Below are positions 35,825 to 48,059 of a DNA stretch of 64,000 nt, piece after piece. Location: the NCBI RefSeq assembly GCF_006539505.1, contig NZ_BJND01000030.1, forward strand, positions 1 through 64,000. Direction: 5' to 3'. Origin of the DNA: Streptomyces spinoverrucosus (GTDB lineage Bacteria > Actinomycetota > Actinomycetes > Streptomycetales > Streptomycetaceae). The notes under the pieces are model-generated. The model did no database searches and had not been told where the DNA came from. It saw only the letters and a list, made by a program, of their open reading frames with translations. How positions within the stretch are numbered: the stretch's first letter is position 1; each line of letters begins with the position of its first letter. The position numbers were made by a program, and so were the translations under genes.

Positions 35825-35850
35825 AAGGGCGGCCCCGAGGGGCCGCCCTT
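35825..35850 (+). terminator. Intrinsic terminator after der
   Basis: Perfect 12-bp stem aagggcggcccc (35825-35836) / ggggccgccctt (35839-35850), 2-base loop, then tt. It also lies at the end of the minus-strand gene at 35852, so it may serve both. Confidence 0.88.
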
Positions 35851-35851
35851 T

Positions 35852-36229
35852 TCAGATGCCCCGGCGGGGGCCGGGCGGCAGCGCGGGGACGTGGTGCGTC
35901 CCGGTGGAGTGCTGCTGCCCGATCGTCCCGACCCGTTGCCACGTCGGCTGGTGCCCACCGTGGTGCCGGGTGCTCTGCGCGCCCGCGCTGTAGGCGCTGT
36001 ACGAGCCGCTCTGCGATCCCGAGCCGTGCGTGAGGTATCCGAAGGCGATGAACTGCAGGTTCTCCTCGCCGCGCCGATCACCCGGCAGCGCACGGAAGGA
36101 CTTGACGTACTCGGCGTAGAGCGCGTCGTAGATCGGCGTGGCCGATGGCCCGCCGGAATGATCCTGACCCGAGCGAGCGGACGGAATCGGCTGCAGGGAC
36201 TGGCGGCGGGGAACGTCGTATGCGTGCAC
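35852..36229 (-). CDS. Small hypothetical protein, Ser/His/Gln/Gly-rich
   Basis: About 125 residues if the GTG at 36229 (VHAYDVPRRQSLQPI) is used; no strong ribosome site helps the choice and the frame is open 50 codons further upstream. The middle part IYDALYAEYVKSFRALPGDRRGEENLQFIAFGYLTHGS looks folded; the C-terminal 50 residues are Ser/Gly/Gln/His-rich. Coding bias on this strand is reasonable. I do not recognise a family. Confidence 0.6.
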   Translation of the reverse strand: MHAYDVPRRQSLQPIPSARSGQDHSGGPSATPIYDALYAEYVKSFRALPGDRRGEENLQFIAFGYLTHGSGSQSGSYSAYSAGAQSTRHHGGHQPTWQRVGTIGQQHSTGTHHVPALPPGPRRGI

Positions 36230-36314
36230 GTATGTCCAAACGACCCCGGACGGGAAGGGATGCGGTCGGGCAGCGCCCCTTGGGGGGCGCCGGGCGGGGC
36301 AGGGGGTCCCGGGC

Positions 36315-37097
36315 TCACGTCCCCGCGAGCGGCAGCACACTCGCCACCAGCTTGCCGTTCGCCGCGGCCTTGTCCAGCGCATCGCGCAGCAGGTCCTCCC
36401 TCGGCTGGCGCCCGATGGACCCCACCGGCGCCGCGAACATCAGCACCTGCTGGTGCTTGTTCGCGGCCGCCCGCCATCCGTCGGTCACCTGCAACGGCTG
36501 GTGCGCCTGCCACCAGGCCACCGGCTGCCCGCCGTTCACCCCCGGCTGGAGCACCGCGTGCAGCTGCCCCATGGCCAGCAGCACCGACCAGCCGTGCAGC
36601 ACCGGCGGTACGGAGTTCAGCTCGGTCACCGGCATGAAGCCCTGCTCGATCAGCAGCGGCAGGAAGTCGTCCCCGGCGGCGGTGGAGCCGGGGCGCACGA
36701 TGGGGCCGGTGGGTTCCACGACCAGGGCCGGGTGCAACTCCCCGGCGATCAGGACGAGTCCGCTGGTGACCCCGAGTACGGCCTGCTCGGGCACGACCTT
36801 GTCGGGGTCGAGGTCGACGGTGTTGCCACTGATGGACTTCACGGCGCCCTGGAGCTGTTCCTCGGTGACCTGGACGACCTGCGAGGGCAGGCAGCCGGCG
36901 TGGGCGAAGGCGAGCACGGCGGTCTCGTCGCCGATGAACAGCACGGTGCTGGTGCGCTCGCGCTCGGAGTCGCCCGGGGTGCGGCAGGACGTGCAGTCGT
37001 AACTGCCCGGGGCGGTGTCTCCGGCGAGCAGCCGGTCGGCTTCTTCGTCGCCGATCTCGGCGCGAACCTCGTCGCTGACGTCGAGCATGCGCGGCAC
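36315..37097 (-). CDS. Conserved hypothetical protein with CxxC
   Basis: 260 residues, GTG 37097 with gggag six bases upstream (ATG 37088 is three codons later). N-terminal LDVSDEVRAEIGDEEADRLLAGD is followed by a CTSC motif, then alpha/beta sequence TVLFIGDETAVLAFAHAGC ... LVLIAGELHPALVVEPTGPI and ANKHQQVLMFAAPVGSIGRQPREDLLRDAL. No signal peptide or membrane segment. I do not recognise the family; the CxxC plus a later Cys could bind a metal, but that is speculation. Confidence 0.7.
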   Translation of the reverse strand: MPRMLDVSDEVRAEIGDEEADRLLAGDTAPGSYDCTSCRTPGDSERERTSTVLFIGDETAVLAFAHAGCLPSQVVQVTEEQLQGAVKSISGNTVDLDPDKVVPEQAVLGVTSGLVLIAGELHPALVVEPTGPIVRPGSTAAGDDFLPLLIEQGFMPVTELNSVPPVLHGWSVLLAMGQLHAVLQPGVNGGQPVAWWQAHQPLQVTDGWRAAANKHQQVLMFAAPVGSIGRQPREDLLRDALDKAAANGKLVASVLPLAGT

Positions 37098-38289
<1,192 letters not shown>

Positions 38290-38314
38290 GCCGCTCCCTC
38301 CGGAACACCGCACG

Positions 38315-38348
38315 GGGCTCCGCCCGGTCCGCCGACCGGGTGGGGCCC
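38315..38348 (+). terminator. Probable terminator between the two Rpf-like genes
   Basis: 15-bp stem gggctccgcccggtc (38315-38329) / gaccgggtggggccc (38334-38348), loop cgcc, with two G-U pairs in RNA. No T tract. Confidence 0.6.
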
Positions 38349-38398
38349 TCGGCCGTACCGGGCGCGGCTCAATCGGTCCGCACCGGCACGCTGCCTAG

Positions 38399-39625
<1,227 letters not shown>

Positions 39626-39629
<4 letters not shown>

Positions 39630-42268
39630 GAGGTGGCCTCCCGCGCGCCGAGGGTGTCGAGGACGTCGCGGGGCGGGCCGGAGGCGATGATCCGTCCGGC
39701 CGTCATCACGTGCACGACGTCGGCGAGGTCGGCGACCAGGTCGAGGTCGTGCTCGACCACGAGCAGGGCGGTGCCGTCGGCGGCGAGCGCCCTCAGTACG
39801 CGGGCCAGCGCGGCCACTTCGGCGCTGTCCAGACCGGCGGCGGGCTCGTCGAGCAGCAGTACGCGCGGGGCGCCCGCGAAGGCCCGGGCCAGTTCGACGC
39901 GGCGCAGGGTGCCGGTGGGCAGCCCGGCGGCGGGCAGCGCCCGGACCGGCCCGTCCAGCCCGAACAGCCGCAGCGCCCGCTCCACGGCGCCCGGATCGGC
40001 GACCCGCCCCTGCTCGGCACCCACGCGCACGTTGTCGGCGACGGTCAGCGAGGGGAACACGGCCAGCTGCTGGAAGGTCCGCGCGATACCGAGCCGGGTA
40101 CGGGCGTGGGCGGGCAGCCGGGTGATGTCCCGCCCGCCGAGCAGGACACGCCCGCGCGCGGGGCGCAGGGTTCCGGCGAGGCAGTGGAAGAGGGTGCTCT
40201 TTCCCACGCCGTTGGGGCCGACGACGGCGGTGATCTGTCCGGGCGGGAGGTCGAGGTCGACGCCGTCGAGGGCGGTGAAGCCGCCGTAGCGGGCGTGCAG
40301 GGCGCGGGCGTGGAGGGTGGGTGGTGTGGTGGGGCGTGTGGGTATTGGGGGAGGTTGGGGGGAGGGGGCTGGGGGTTGGGGCCGGGCAGCCGGTATTTCC
40401 GAGGCCTCCTGTTCAACCGGCCTCACCCTCTTCCGCACCCGCTTCCCCAGCGGCGTAAGCGTCCTCCCTCGCCGCATCCGCAGCCTCGTCGTCGCCGTGC
40501 GCAGGGCCTCGTACGGGCCGCCCGGGAAGCGGCCGACGAGGACCGCCAGCAGGCCGATGAGGGCGGCCGCGACGCCGCCCCCGGTGCCCGCGTCGAGGCC
40601 GACCAGGAGGGCCGCGGCGGCGAGTGCGCCGAGGGTGCTGTCGGCGCCGAGGACGACGATCGCGGCGAACCACAGCAGCCCGCGGACGGGGTCGAAGGCG
40701 GCGGGGTCGAAGGCGCGCAGCCCCATGCCGAGCATGCCGCCGCCGAGGGCGGCCAGCGCGGCGCCCGCGACGAACGCGAGCAGCTTCAGGGAGGGGACGC
40801 GGACCCCGGCGGCCTGCGCGCCCGCCTGGTGGTCCCGCATGGCCGCGAGCGCCCGGCCGGTACGGCCCCGGCGCAGTGCGTGCGTCGCCAGCAGGGCGGC
40901 GGCCAGGAGGGCCAGTTCCAGGAGGTAGTAGGCGCGGTCGCCCTCGAAGCCCGCGGGGCGGCCCAGGGCGAGGCCCGAGGTGGCGTACGGCTGGTCGAAG
41001 ACGAAGCGGCTCACCCCGACGCCCACCGCGAACGTCGCCAGCGCTAGGGCCAACCCCTGGCGGCCGATCGCGGGCCAGCCGGTCAGCAGTCCGAGCGGGG
41101 CGACCAGCAGGACGGCGACCGCCAGCGCGGCCAGTTCCGGCAGCCGGGGCAGGCCCGGGAACCGGCCCGCCGCGAGCAGGGCCGTGAACAGGGCGCCCAG
41201 ACCCGCGTACGCCGCCTGACCCAGCGAGATCTGGCCGCCGCGCCCGGTGACGACGACCAGGGAGAGCAGCACCACGCCCAACGCCGGGACCTGCACCGAC
41301 GTATGCAGGTCCCGGCCCGCGAAGCCCAGCGGCAGCAGGAACAGCACCATGGCGACGATCCAGGCGCCCGGCGGTGTCGGCACGCGCGCGGTGGCCGTGC
41401 GCGGCAGCGCGTCCCGGGTGCCGACGCCGGGCAGCACCAGCGCGGCGACCAGCAGCGCCACCACGAACAGGTTGGCGCCGACCGCCTGCAGCAACGGCTC
41501 GCCCCAGCCGCCGGGATGAAGCCGCGTCAGCTGCGCCTGCGCCACCCCGATGCCCACCGCCACCACCACGGCGACCGGCAGACTGCGCATCCGCGCGGCC
41601 ACGGCGACCGCCACGACCTCCATGACCAGCAGCGGCATGCCGTACGGGTCCAGGCGCACGTACGGCGCCAGCAGCACGCCCGTCAGGCCCGCCGTGAACG
41701 CCCCGAACGCCCACCCCGCCGCCGCCACCCGGTCCGCGTCGATGCCTCCCAGCACGGCCAGGTGACGGTCGTCCACGACCGCGCGCAGCTCCCGCCCGAA
41801 CCGCGTCCACCGGATCACCGCGGCGACCCCCGCCGCCAGCACGACCACGACCGCCAACTGCCCCCACGGCTCGTCCGGCACCAGCACCGGCGCGTCGTCC
41901 CGCGCTCCCTGCCCCCACAGCAGCACGGCCCCGCCCACCAGCAGCACGAACACACCGATGGACGCCACCAGCGTCTGCGCGGGATCGCCGCCCAGCACCG
42001 ACAGCGGCCGGAACACCCACCGTTCCAGCGCCACACCGAGGGCCGGAGCGACGACGACCAGCGTCACCACGGCCCCCAGCCACACCGGCCAGCCCCACTC
42101 GACCACGCACTGCCGCAGCCCGTACGCGCACACCATCGCGATCGCCCCGTGCGCGAAGTTGAGCACGCCGGTCGCGCGGTACGTCACGATCAGCCCGATC
42201 CCGGTGAGCGCGGCGGCGCTGCCCACCGACAGCCCGGCGAGCGTCAGGTCGTAGGTGAGCGAGGACAT
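39626..42268 (-). CDS. LivH-LivM-LivG fusion: branched-chain amino-acid-type ABC permease/permease/ATPase
   Basis: One uninterrupted frame of 880 residues from ATG 42268. Residues ~1-290 are a LivH permease (LAGLSVGSAAALTGIGLIVTYRATGVLNFAHGAIAM), ~295-600 a LivM permease (RGGQISLGQAAYAGLGALFTALL, AMRDHQAGAQAAGVRVPSLKLLAF), then a Pro/Arg-rich linker (~605-648) and a LivG ATPase (~649-880) with Walker A GPNGVGKST near 687, a weak signature LPTGT (~779) where LSxGQ is usual, Walker B LLLDEPAAGLD and VEHD. Around 18 membrane segments are expected. Substrate could be amino acids, amides or urea. Operon: membrane protein - this gene - livF. Confidence 0.92.
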
Positions 42269-42744
42269 CAGGGGGCCGCTTCGGCGGGCTCGCAGATCGG
42301 GCAGGGCCCCAACTCGCCGCCCGCCAGCAGCTTCGCGTCCACCGGCACCGCCTCCGCCTTGCCGGTGACCAGCGGGCAGTCCGCGCGGTGCAGCAGCGTC
42401 CCGCCCGGCACCATCAGCAACTTGCCGCTGACCGCGACCGGCACGGCCGCCGCCTGCCCCGCCTCGTCCGCGTCGGCGGGCTCGGCGGCCACCAGCAGCC
42501 CGTACAGCTCCTCCACGCGCGCGGCGGCGACGGTGGTGCGGCCGTGGGTGAGCAGTACCGCCCCGGCGACGATCAGCGCGGCGCCGGGGACCGTGCAGGA
42601 GGCGAGGTAGGGCAACTGCCGCTCGGCGAACCGCTCGCCGGAGACGCCGTACCAGCCGAGCACGCACAGCACCGCGCCCGCCGCGAGCGCGGCCCAGCCG
42701 GCCCACAGGACGGGGTGCACGGATCGCAGTCGGGACGTCCGCAT
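42268..42744 (-). CDS. Two-TM membrane protein with C-terminal Cys/His motif
   Basis: 158 residues from ATG 42744. Two hydrophobic segments (LWAGWAALAAGAVLCVLGWYG and SCTVPGAALIVAGAVLLTHG), then a cytoplasmic-looking region ending LLHRADCPLVTGKAEAVP ... GELGPCPICEPAEAAP. The HxxxCP ... CxxC pattern resembles the metal-binding motif of Ada/zinc-ribbon-like tails. Its stop shares bases with the fused transporter ATG (TGATG), so it is translationally coupled and may be an accessory subunit. Family not recognised. Confidence 0.75.
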   Translation of the reverse strand: MRTSRLRSVHPVLWAGWAALAAGAVLCVLGWYGVSGERFAERQLPYLASCTVPGAALIVAGAVLLTHGRTTVAAARVEELYGLLVAAEPADADEAGQAAAVPVAVSGKLLMVPGGTLLHRADCPLVTGKAEAVPVDAKLLAGGELGPCPICEPAEAAP

Positions 42745-42867
42745 CGATGGCTCCCACACGTCGCGTGTCTGGCTGTGTCAGCCGATGGCTTGCACTATGC
42801 CTTCTGGAAGCCGACCCTGAAAGCTCCGGGCGCGCACCGCCCGGACCGACATCCGGTGGTGAGCCAG

Positions 42868-43416
42868 ATGGTTCTCGGGAGCGACCTCGGGCGCAGGAAC
42901 ACGGGACGGGGTACGGCACTTGCGGCCGCCCTGCTGCTCTTCCTCGCCCCGGCACTCGCCGCGTGCGGCGACGACGCGGGAGGTGGCGGCGACAGTCCGC
43001 CGCCCACGCCGACCGTGGAGGAGACCACGGGCCCGGCGGCCACGGCACCTGCCGACCAGGCGGCGGCCGAGCGGGAAGTCCGGCAGAACTGGGAGAAGTT
43101 CTTCGACCCGGGCACCTCCCTGCGGGACAAGCAGAACTACCTGGAGAACGGCGACCGGATGGCCCCGGTGCTCCAGGCGTTCAGCGGCGACGAACGCGGA
43201 TCGCAGGTCGGGGCCAGGGTCGAGAAGGTCGAGTTCACCTCACCGACCGAGGCGAACGTGACGTACACCCTGACCCTCAACGGCGCCACCGCGCTGCCGG
43301 ACGCCGCCGGGACGGCGGTCGAGCAGGACGGCGCCTGGAAGGTGTCCGTCAAGACCCTGTGCGGCCTGGTCGCGCTGAACCAGACCGGCGATGCGACGCC
43401 GCTGCCGGGCTGTTGA
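42868..43416 (+). CDS. Putative lipoprotein
   Basis: 182 residues from ATG 42868 (GTG 42859 also in frame). A lipoprotein signal peptide ends with lipobox LAAC in LLLFLAPALAACGDD, then a Pro/Thr-rich linker and an alpha+beta domain REVRQNWEKFFDPGTSLRDKQNYLENGDRMAPVLQAF ... ANVTYTLTLNGATALPDAAGTAVEQDGAWKVSVKTLCGLVAL. This resembles the low-molecular-weight antigen MTB12/NTF2-like lipoproteins of actinobacteria. It is divergent from the transporter and overlaps the binding-protein gene by 26 bp. Confidence 0.85.
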   Translation: MVLGSDLGRRNTGRGTALAAALLLFLAPALAACGDDAGGGGDSPPPTPTVEETTGPAATAPADQAAAEREVRQNWEKFFDPGTSLRDKQNYLENGDRMAPVLQAFSGDERGSQVGARVEKVEFTSPTEANVTYTLTLNGATALPDAAGTAVEQDGAWKVSVKTLCGLVALNQTGDATPLPGC

Positions 43417-44680
43417 GGCCGCCGCCGCGGTGCTGCTGACCCTCCTGGGCACGGCCTGCGGCAGCCGCCTCCCGGAGAGCGACTTCGAGCGCGACGGACA
43501 TACGGCCGCGCCACCGGGCGCCGCCGCGCCGGTGCGGGTCGGCATCATCACCAGCGCCACCAGCCCCGTCGGCGGCGACGCCTTCACCGGCCCGCGCGAC
43601 GGCGCCCGGGCCTACTTCGAGCGTCTCAACGCGCGCGGGGGCATCGACGGCCGCCGCGTCGAGGTACGGCTGTGCGACGACGGCGGCAGCGGCGTCGGCA
43701 ACAACGAGTGCGTGCGGAAGCTGATCGACGAGGACCGGGTCGTCGCCCTCGTCGCCACCACCGCCCTCGACTACGCCGGTGCCGCGCGCGTCTCCCACGC
43801 GCGCGTGCCCGACATCGGCGGCCAGCCCATCGGCGCCGCCTACGACACTTATCCGCACTTGTACGGCATTTACGGCAGTCAGTCGCCCCGCGACGGCACC
43901 CCGGGCTGGGACGGGAAGCTGTACGGCGGCACGGAGGTCTACCGCTACTTCAAACGCGCCCACGGGGCCCGTACGGCCGCCGTCGTCTCGTACAACCAGG
44001 CCGCCTCGGCCGCCTACGCGCGGCTCGTGGAGCGGGGACTGAAGGCCGAGGGGTACAAGGTCGTCAGCGAGCAGGTCGACTTCGCACTGCCCAACTTCCG
44101 TGCCGTGGCCGCCGATCTGAAGCAGCAGGGCGCCGACCTCGTCTTCGACGCCATCGACACGCACGGCAACGCCCGGCTCTGCCAGGCGATGGACGACGTC
44201 GGCGCCGAGGTCATCGCCAAGGTGACGAACGTACAGAACTGGACGTCCACCGTCCCCGACGACTACCGGGACGCCCCGCGCTGCCGCAACGCCTTGTGGG
44301 CGACCGGGGCGAGCCGCAACTACGAGGACACCCGCCACGCGGCCGTACGGGAGTTCCGGGACGCCACCGAGGGGCTGCCGGCGCACTCGCAGTGGCAGCT
44401 GGAGGGCTGGGCGGCGGCGAAGTGGTTCACGGACGCGGCGCGGGCCTGCGCCGACAGCGGCATCACGCGCGCGTGCGTCGACGACTTCGTGCGCCGCAGT
44501 GACGGTTACACCGCCGGCGGGCTGCTGCTCCCCGTCATGTTCGAGCCGCTGTCCGAGCCGCCGAAGACCCGCCGGAACTGTCTGTCGGTGGCGCGCTGGC
44601 AGGACGACCGGGGCTGGGTGACGCAGGGGGAGATGACGAGGAACTGCTTCGACGTGCCCCACCTGGCCTATGAGCCCTAG
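43391..44680 (+). CDS. ABC transporter substrate-binding lipoprotein, LivJ-like
   Basis: 429 residues. Lipobox in LLTLLGTACGSRLP, then a type I periplasmic-binding fold: VRVGIITSATSPVGGDAFTGPRDGARAYFERLNARGGIDGRRVEVRLCDDGGSG, LVATTALDYAGAARV, ARTAAVVSYNQAASAAYARL, and an Asn/Cys-rich C-terminus. Proteins of this class bring amino acids, amides or small ligands to LivHMGF transporters; the fused transporter on the other strand is the obvious partner. The start overlaps the preceding lipoprotein gene. Confidence 0.88.
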   Translation: MRRRCRAVEAAAAVLLTLLGTACGSRLPESDFERDGHTAAPPGAAAPVRVGIITSATSPVGGDAFTGPRDGARAYFERLNARGGIDGRRVEVRLCDDGGSGVGNNECVRKLIDEDRVVALVATTALDYAGAARVSHARVPDIGGQPIGAAYDTYPHLYGIYGSQSPRDGTPGWDGKLYGGTEVYRYFKRAHGARTAAVVSYNQAASAAYARLVERGLKAEGYKVVSEQVDFALPNFRAVAADLKQQGADLVFDAIDTHGNARLCQAMDDVGAEVIAKVTNVQNWTSTVPDDYRDAPRCRNALWATGASRNYEDTRHAAVREFRDATEGLPAHSQWQLEGWAAAKWFTDAARACADSGITRACVDDFVRRSDGYTAGGLLLPVMFEPLSEPPKTRRNCLSVARWQDDRGWVTQGEMTRNCFDVPHLAYEP

Positions 44681-44823
44681 CCAGGGGTCCGGGCGATCCA
44701 TGTCACCTTGACTTCAAGCCAGATCCACTTGCACGTTATGGCGAAGTCATGATGGTGTCATGCGCGGACCGGATCGAGGGTTAGTTCGATGGTCCGGATC
44801 CGACGAGCAAGGAGATTTTCACG

Positions 44824-47001
44824 GTGCCCGTCCGCCGCCTCGCGTACCCCCCGCGGCCCACGTCCGATGACATGCCATCCGTTCCGAAACCGCGGGACGG
44901 CGCTCCGGGGGAGCGATCCGGGAAACGGTCCGCTGCGGCGGCGGGCGGTGGGGGACTGCGGCTGGACATCCAGGGCCTGCGCGCGGTGGCCGTCTCGCTC
45001 GTGGTGCTCTCCCACTCAGGCGTGCCCTACGTGGCCGGTGGATACGTCGGCGTGGACGTCTTCTTCGTGATATCCGGGTTCCTCATCACCTCGCTGATGC
45101 TCCGCGAATGGAGCCGCGAGGGCCGGATCTCACTGGGCCGCTTCTACGCCCGCCGGGCGCTGCGCCTGCTGCCCGCCTCCACCCTCGTCGTCCTGGCGAC
45201 GCTGGCGGGCTCCTGGCTCTTCCTGGGGCCGCTGCGCTTCGCCGACTACGCCAAGGACGCCATCGCCTCCGCCTGGTACGTGGTCAACTTCCGGCTGGCC
45301 GAGGCCGGGACCGACTACTTCAACACGGACGTGCCGCCCTCGCCGTTCCAGCACTTCTGGTCACTGGCGGTCGAGGAGCAGTTCTATCTGATCTGGCCCA
45401 TCGTCCTGATCGTCGGCCTCAAGCTCTTCCGGCGCCGGGTTCTGCTGGCGCTTCCGCTGCTCGCCCTGGCCGCCGCCTCCTTCGCCCTGAACCTCCACCT
45501 CACCGAATCCTCCCCCTCCTGGGCCTACTTCGGGTCGCAGGGGCGGATCTGGGAGCTGGCGGTGGGTGCCCTGCTGGCCCTGGCGGCGCACCGCCTCCAC
45601 ACCATTCCGCGCCTCGCGGCGGCGGTCCTGAGCTGGGCCGGCCTGGCCGCCATCGGCTACGCCGCCGTGGCCTTCGACGAGAGCACCCGCTTCCCCGGCC
45701 ACAACGCCCTGGTCCCGGTCCTCGGCGCCGCCGCCGTCCTCGCCGGAGGCGCGGCGGCCGGCCGCTACGGCGCGGGCGCGGTCCTCTCGCTGCGCCCCGC
45801 CGTCTGGATCGGCGGGATTTCCTACGCCTGGTACCTGTGGCACTGGCCGCTCATCCTCATCGTTCCGGCCGCCGCCGGATTCGGCGAGCACGACGGGCCG
45901 CTGCGGCTGATCGCCGCACTGGGCGGCATCGGTCTCGCCTGGCTGACCCTTCATCTGGTCGAGAATCCGATGCGCTTCCACCGCGCGTTCAAGGCCCATG
46001 CCCGTCGGGGGCTCTCGATGGGGCTCGGCCTGTCGGCCGTCGCGGCCGCGGCCGCGGTGTTCGCCGCGCAGTTCCCGCCGGTCCTGGACTCGGGTGTGGC
46101 GCGGCAGAACACCAAGGAGACGATCGCGGCCGCGTCCGACCCCCGTGCCGCACTGACCGCGCTGCTTCAGCAGCGGGTGGAGAAGCTCCCGTCCAACCTC
46201 GAGCCGAGCATGCGGGACACGGCCTACAAGAGGTCCGCTGTGTACACCGACGACTGTGCCCTCACCATGACCGACGAGGTGCAGACGCAGCCCTGTCTGT
46301 ACGGCGACACCACCGCCGACCGCGCCGTGGTGCTCTTCGGCGACTCGCACGTCGCGCAGTGGTTCCCGGCGCTCGACTCGATCGCCCGCAAGCACCACTG
46401 GCGGCTCTACTCGTTCACCAAGAACGCGTGCAAGGTCTCCCAGATCACCATCGAGTACAACGGCGGCCCGTACTCGACCTGTGACGACTGGCGGGCGGTG
46501 ACCCTCGACAAGATCCGCAAGCTGGAGCCCGAACTCGTCATCACGTCGAGCTCCAACTCGGCGAAGCTGTACGGGGACGGCGACATGGGCGAGGCCTGGG
46601 AGAAGGGACAGGCCGAGACATACCGGATGCTTCAGCAGGGCCGCACCCAGGTGCTCACCCTGCTGGACACCCCCTGGCCGAAGAACAACGCGGTGGACTG
46701 CGCGGTGGCGCACCCCGACAGCCTCAGCTCCTGCGCCCGCCACCGTTCGGATGCCGACCCCAAGCCCGAGGTCACCGAGGCGATCCGGGCGGCGGCGGCC
46801 GCCGAGGACGTGGCGGTCATCAACCCCTACGACTGGGTCTGCGCCCCGTCCGGCACCTGCCCGGTCGTGGTGGGGAACACCATGGTCTACCGGGACTACG
46901 GGCACCTGGCGGACGGGTTCGTCGAGGCGCTCACCCCGGTGGTGGAGCACGAACTGCTGCGGCGCTTCGGCGCGGATCTGAGCCGGCGTCCCGGTGCGTG
47001 A
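44824..47001 (+). CDS. Acyltransferase-3 / SGNH-domain O-acetyltransferase (OafA-like)
   Basis: 725 residues, GTG start with aaggaga upstream. After an ~55-residue disordered N-terminus, the AT3 membrane domain starts LDIQGLRAVAVSLVVLSHSGVPYVAGGYVGVDVFFVISGFLIT and has about ten to eleven segments. A periplasmic SGNH domain follows (from about 430): VVLFGDSHVAQWFPALDSIARK with the nucleophile Ser, and catalytic Asp/His in YRDYGHLADGF. Such proteins O-acetylate cell-wall polymers, peptidoglycan or exported glycans. The acceptor is unknown here. Confidence 0.92.
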   Translation: MPVRRLAYPPRPTSDDMPSVPKPRDGAPGERSGKRSAAAAGGGGLRLDIQGLRAVAVSLVVLSHSGVPYVAGGYVGVDVFFVISGFLITSLMLREWSREGRISLGRFYARRALRLLPASTLVVLATLAGSWLFLGPLRFADYAKDAIASAWYVVNFRLAEAGTDYFNTDVPPSPFQHFWSLAVEEQFYLIWPIVLIVGLKLFRRRVLLALPLLALAAASFALNLHLTESSPSWAYFGSQGRIWELAVGALLALAAHRLHTIPRLAAAVLSWAGLAAIGYAAVAFDESTRFPGHNALVPVLGAAAVLAGGAAAGRYGAGAVLSLRPAVWIGGISYAWYLWHWPLILIVPAAAGFGEHDGPLRLIAALGGIGLAWLTLHLVENPMRFHRAFKAHARRGLSMGLGLSAVAAAAAVFAAQFPPVLDSGVARQNTKETIAAASDPRAALTALLQQRVEKLPSNLEPSMRDTAYKRSAVYTDDCALTMTDEVQTQPCLYGDTTADRAVVLFGDSHVAQWFPALDSIARKHHWRLYSFTKNACKVSQITIEYNGGPYSTCDDWRAVTLDKIRKLEPELVITSSSNSAKLYGDGDMGEAWEKGQAETYRMLQQGRTQVLTLLDTPWPKNNAVDCAVAHPDSLSSCARHRSDADPKPEVTEAIRAAAAAEDVAVINPYDWVCAPSGTCPVVVGNTMVYRDYGHLADGFVEALTPVVEHELLRRFGADLSRRPGA

Positions 47002-47012
47002 TACTCGGGCGC

Positions 47013-48059
47013 ATGCTCGAGACCTCTGCCCGCCTCCTGCGCCTGCTGTCCCTGCTCCAGGCGCGCCGTGAGTGGTCCGGCGCCGAGCTGGCCGAACGTC
47101 TCGGTGTCACCCCGCGTACTGTGCGCCGGGACGTCGACCGGCTGCGCGAGCTGGGCTACCCGGTCAACGCCAGCCCCGGCACGGGCGGCGGCTACCAGCT
47201 GGGTGCGGGCGCCGAGCTGCCGCCGCTGCTGCTGGACGACGACGAGGCCGTCTCGGTCGCCGTCGGTCTGCGCACGGCCGCCGGGCAGGGCATCGAGGGC
47301 ATCGGCGAGACCTCCGTCAGGGCGCTCGCCAAGCTGGAGCAGGTGCTGCCGAACCGGCTGCGCCGCAGGGTCGGCGCGCTCAACGCCTTCACCGTGCCGA
47401 TGTTCCAGGGCCCGCAGGCCGTCGTCGACCCGGCCGTGCTGACCGAGCTGGCGGGACTGTGCCGGGACGCCGAGCGGCTGCGCTTCGAGTACCTCGACCA
47501 CGAGGGTGCCCCCAGCCGCCGTACCGTCGAACCCCACCGCCTGGTGTGCACCGAGCGCCGCTGGTACTTGGTCGCGTGGGACCTCGACCGGGACGACTGG
47601 CGGACGTTCCGCGTCGACCGCATCACCCCCAAGCCGCCGCACGGCCCGCGGTTCACCCCGCGCACGCCGCCCGCCGAGGACCTGGCCGCGTACGTGTCGC
47701 AGGGCATCTCCACGCGCGCGTACGCCACGCAGGCCGTCGTCCGGCTGCTGGTGCCCCTCAAGGAGGCGGCCGCCCGGATCTCGCCGTCCGACGGGACGCT
47801 GGAGCCCGACGGCGACGACGCGTGCGTTCTGCGTACGGGGGCCGCGAGCCTGGACGTGATGGTCATTCACGTGATGCTGATGGGCTTGGAGTTCGAGGTG
47901 CTGGAGCCGGCCGAGCTGACCGAGGCGCTCACGGTCGCCCGGGACCGCCTGAGCCGGGCTCTGGAACGCCGGGCTCCTGAACGGCGTGGCGCTCGGCGTA
48001 CTCCGGGTGGTGCAGGTCGAACGCCGGGGAGTCCGAGCGGATCCTCGGCAGAGTCGTGA
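47013..48059 (+). CDS. WYL-domain transcriptional regulator
   Basis: 348 residues from ATG 47013. An N-terminal helix-turn-helix ([47 protein letters not shown]) and a WYL domain ([24 protein letters not shown]) followed by a WCX-like C-terminus. WYL proteins often sense nucleic acid or DNA damage. The last ~40 residues are Arg/Gly/Ser-rich and encoded opposite the end of ctaD (131-bp overlap). Confidence 0.9.
   Translation: MLETSARLLRLLSLLQARREWSGAELAERLGVTPRTVRRDVDRLRELGYPVNASPGTGGGYQLGAGAELPPLLLDDDEAVSVAVGLRTAAGQGIEGIGETSVRALAKLEQVLPNRLRRRVGALNAFTVPMFQGPQAVVDPAVLTELAGLCRDAERLRFEYLDHEGAPSRRTVEPHRLVCTERRWYLVAWDLDRDDWRTFRVDRITPKPPHGPRFTPRTPPAEDLAAYVSQGISTRAYATQAVVRLLVPLKEAAARISPSDGTLEPDGDDACVLRTGAASLDVMVIHVMLMGLEFEVLEPAELTEALTVARDRLSRALERRAPERRGARRTPGGAGRTPGSPSGSSAES

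Noticed and set aside
44690-44823. An imperfect inverted repeat (ggaccggatcga ... tcgatggtcc) upstream of the acyltransferase-3 gene
   Set aside because: Contains a two-base bulge and no associated promoter elements; too weak to call an operator.
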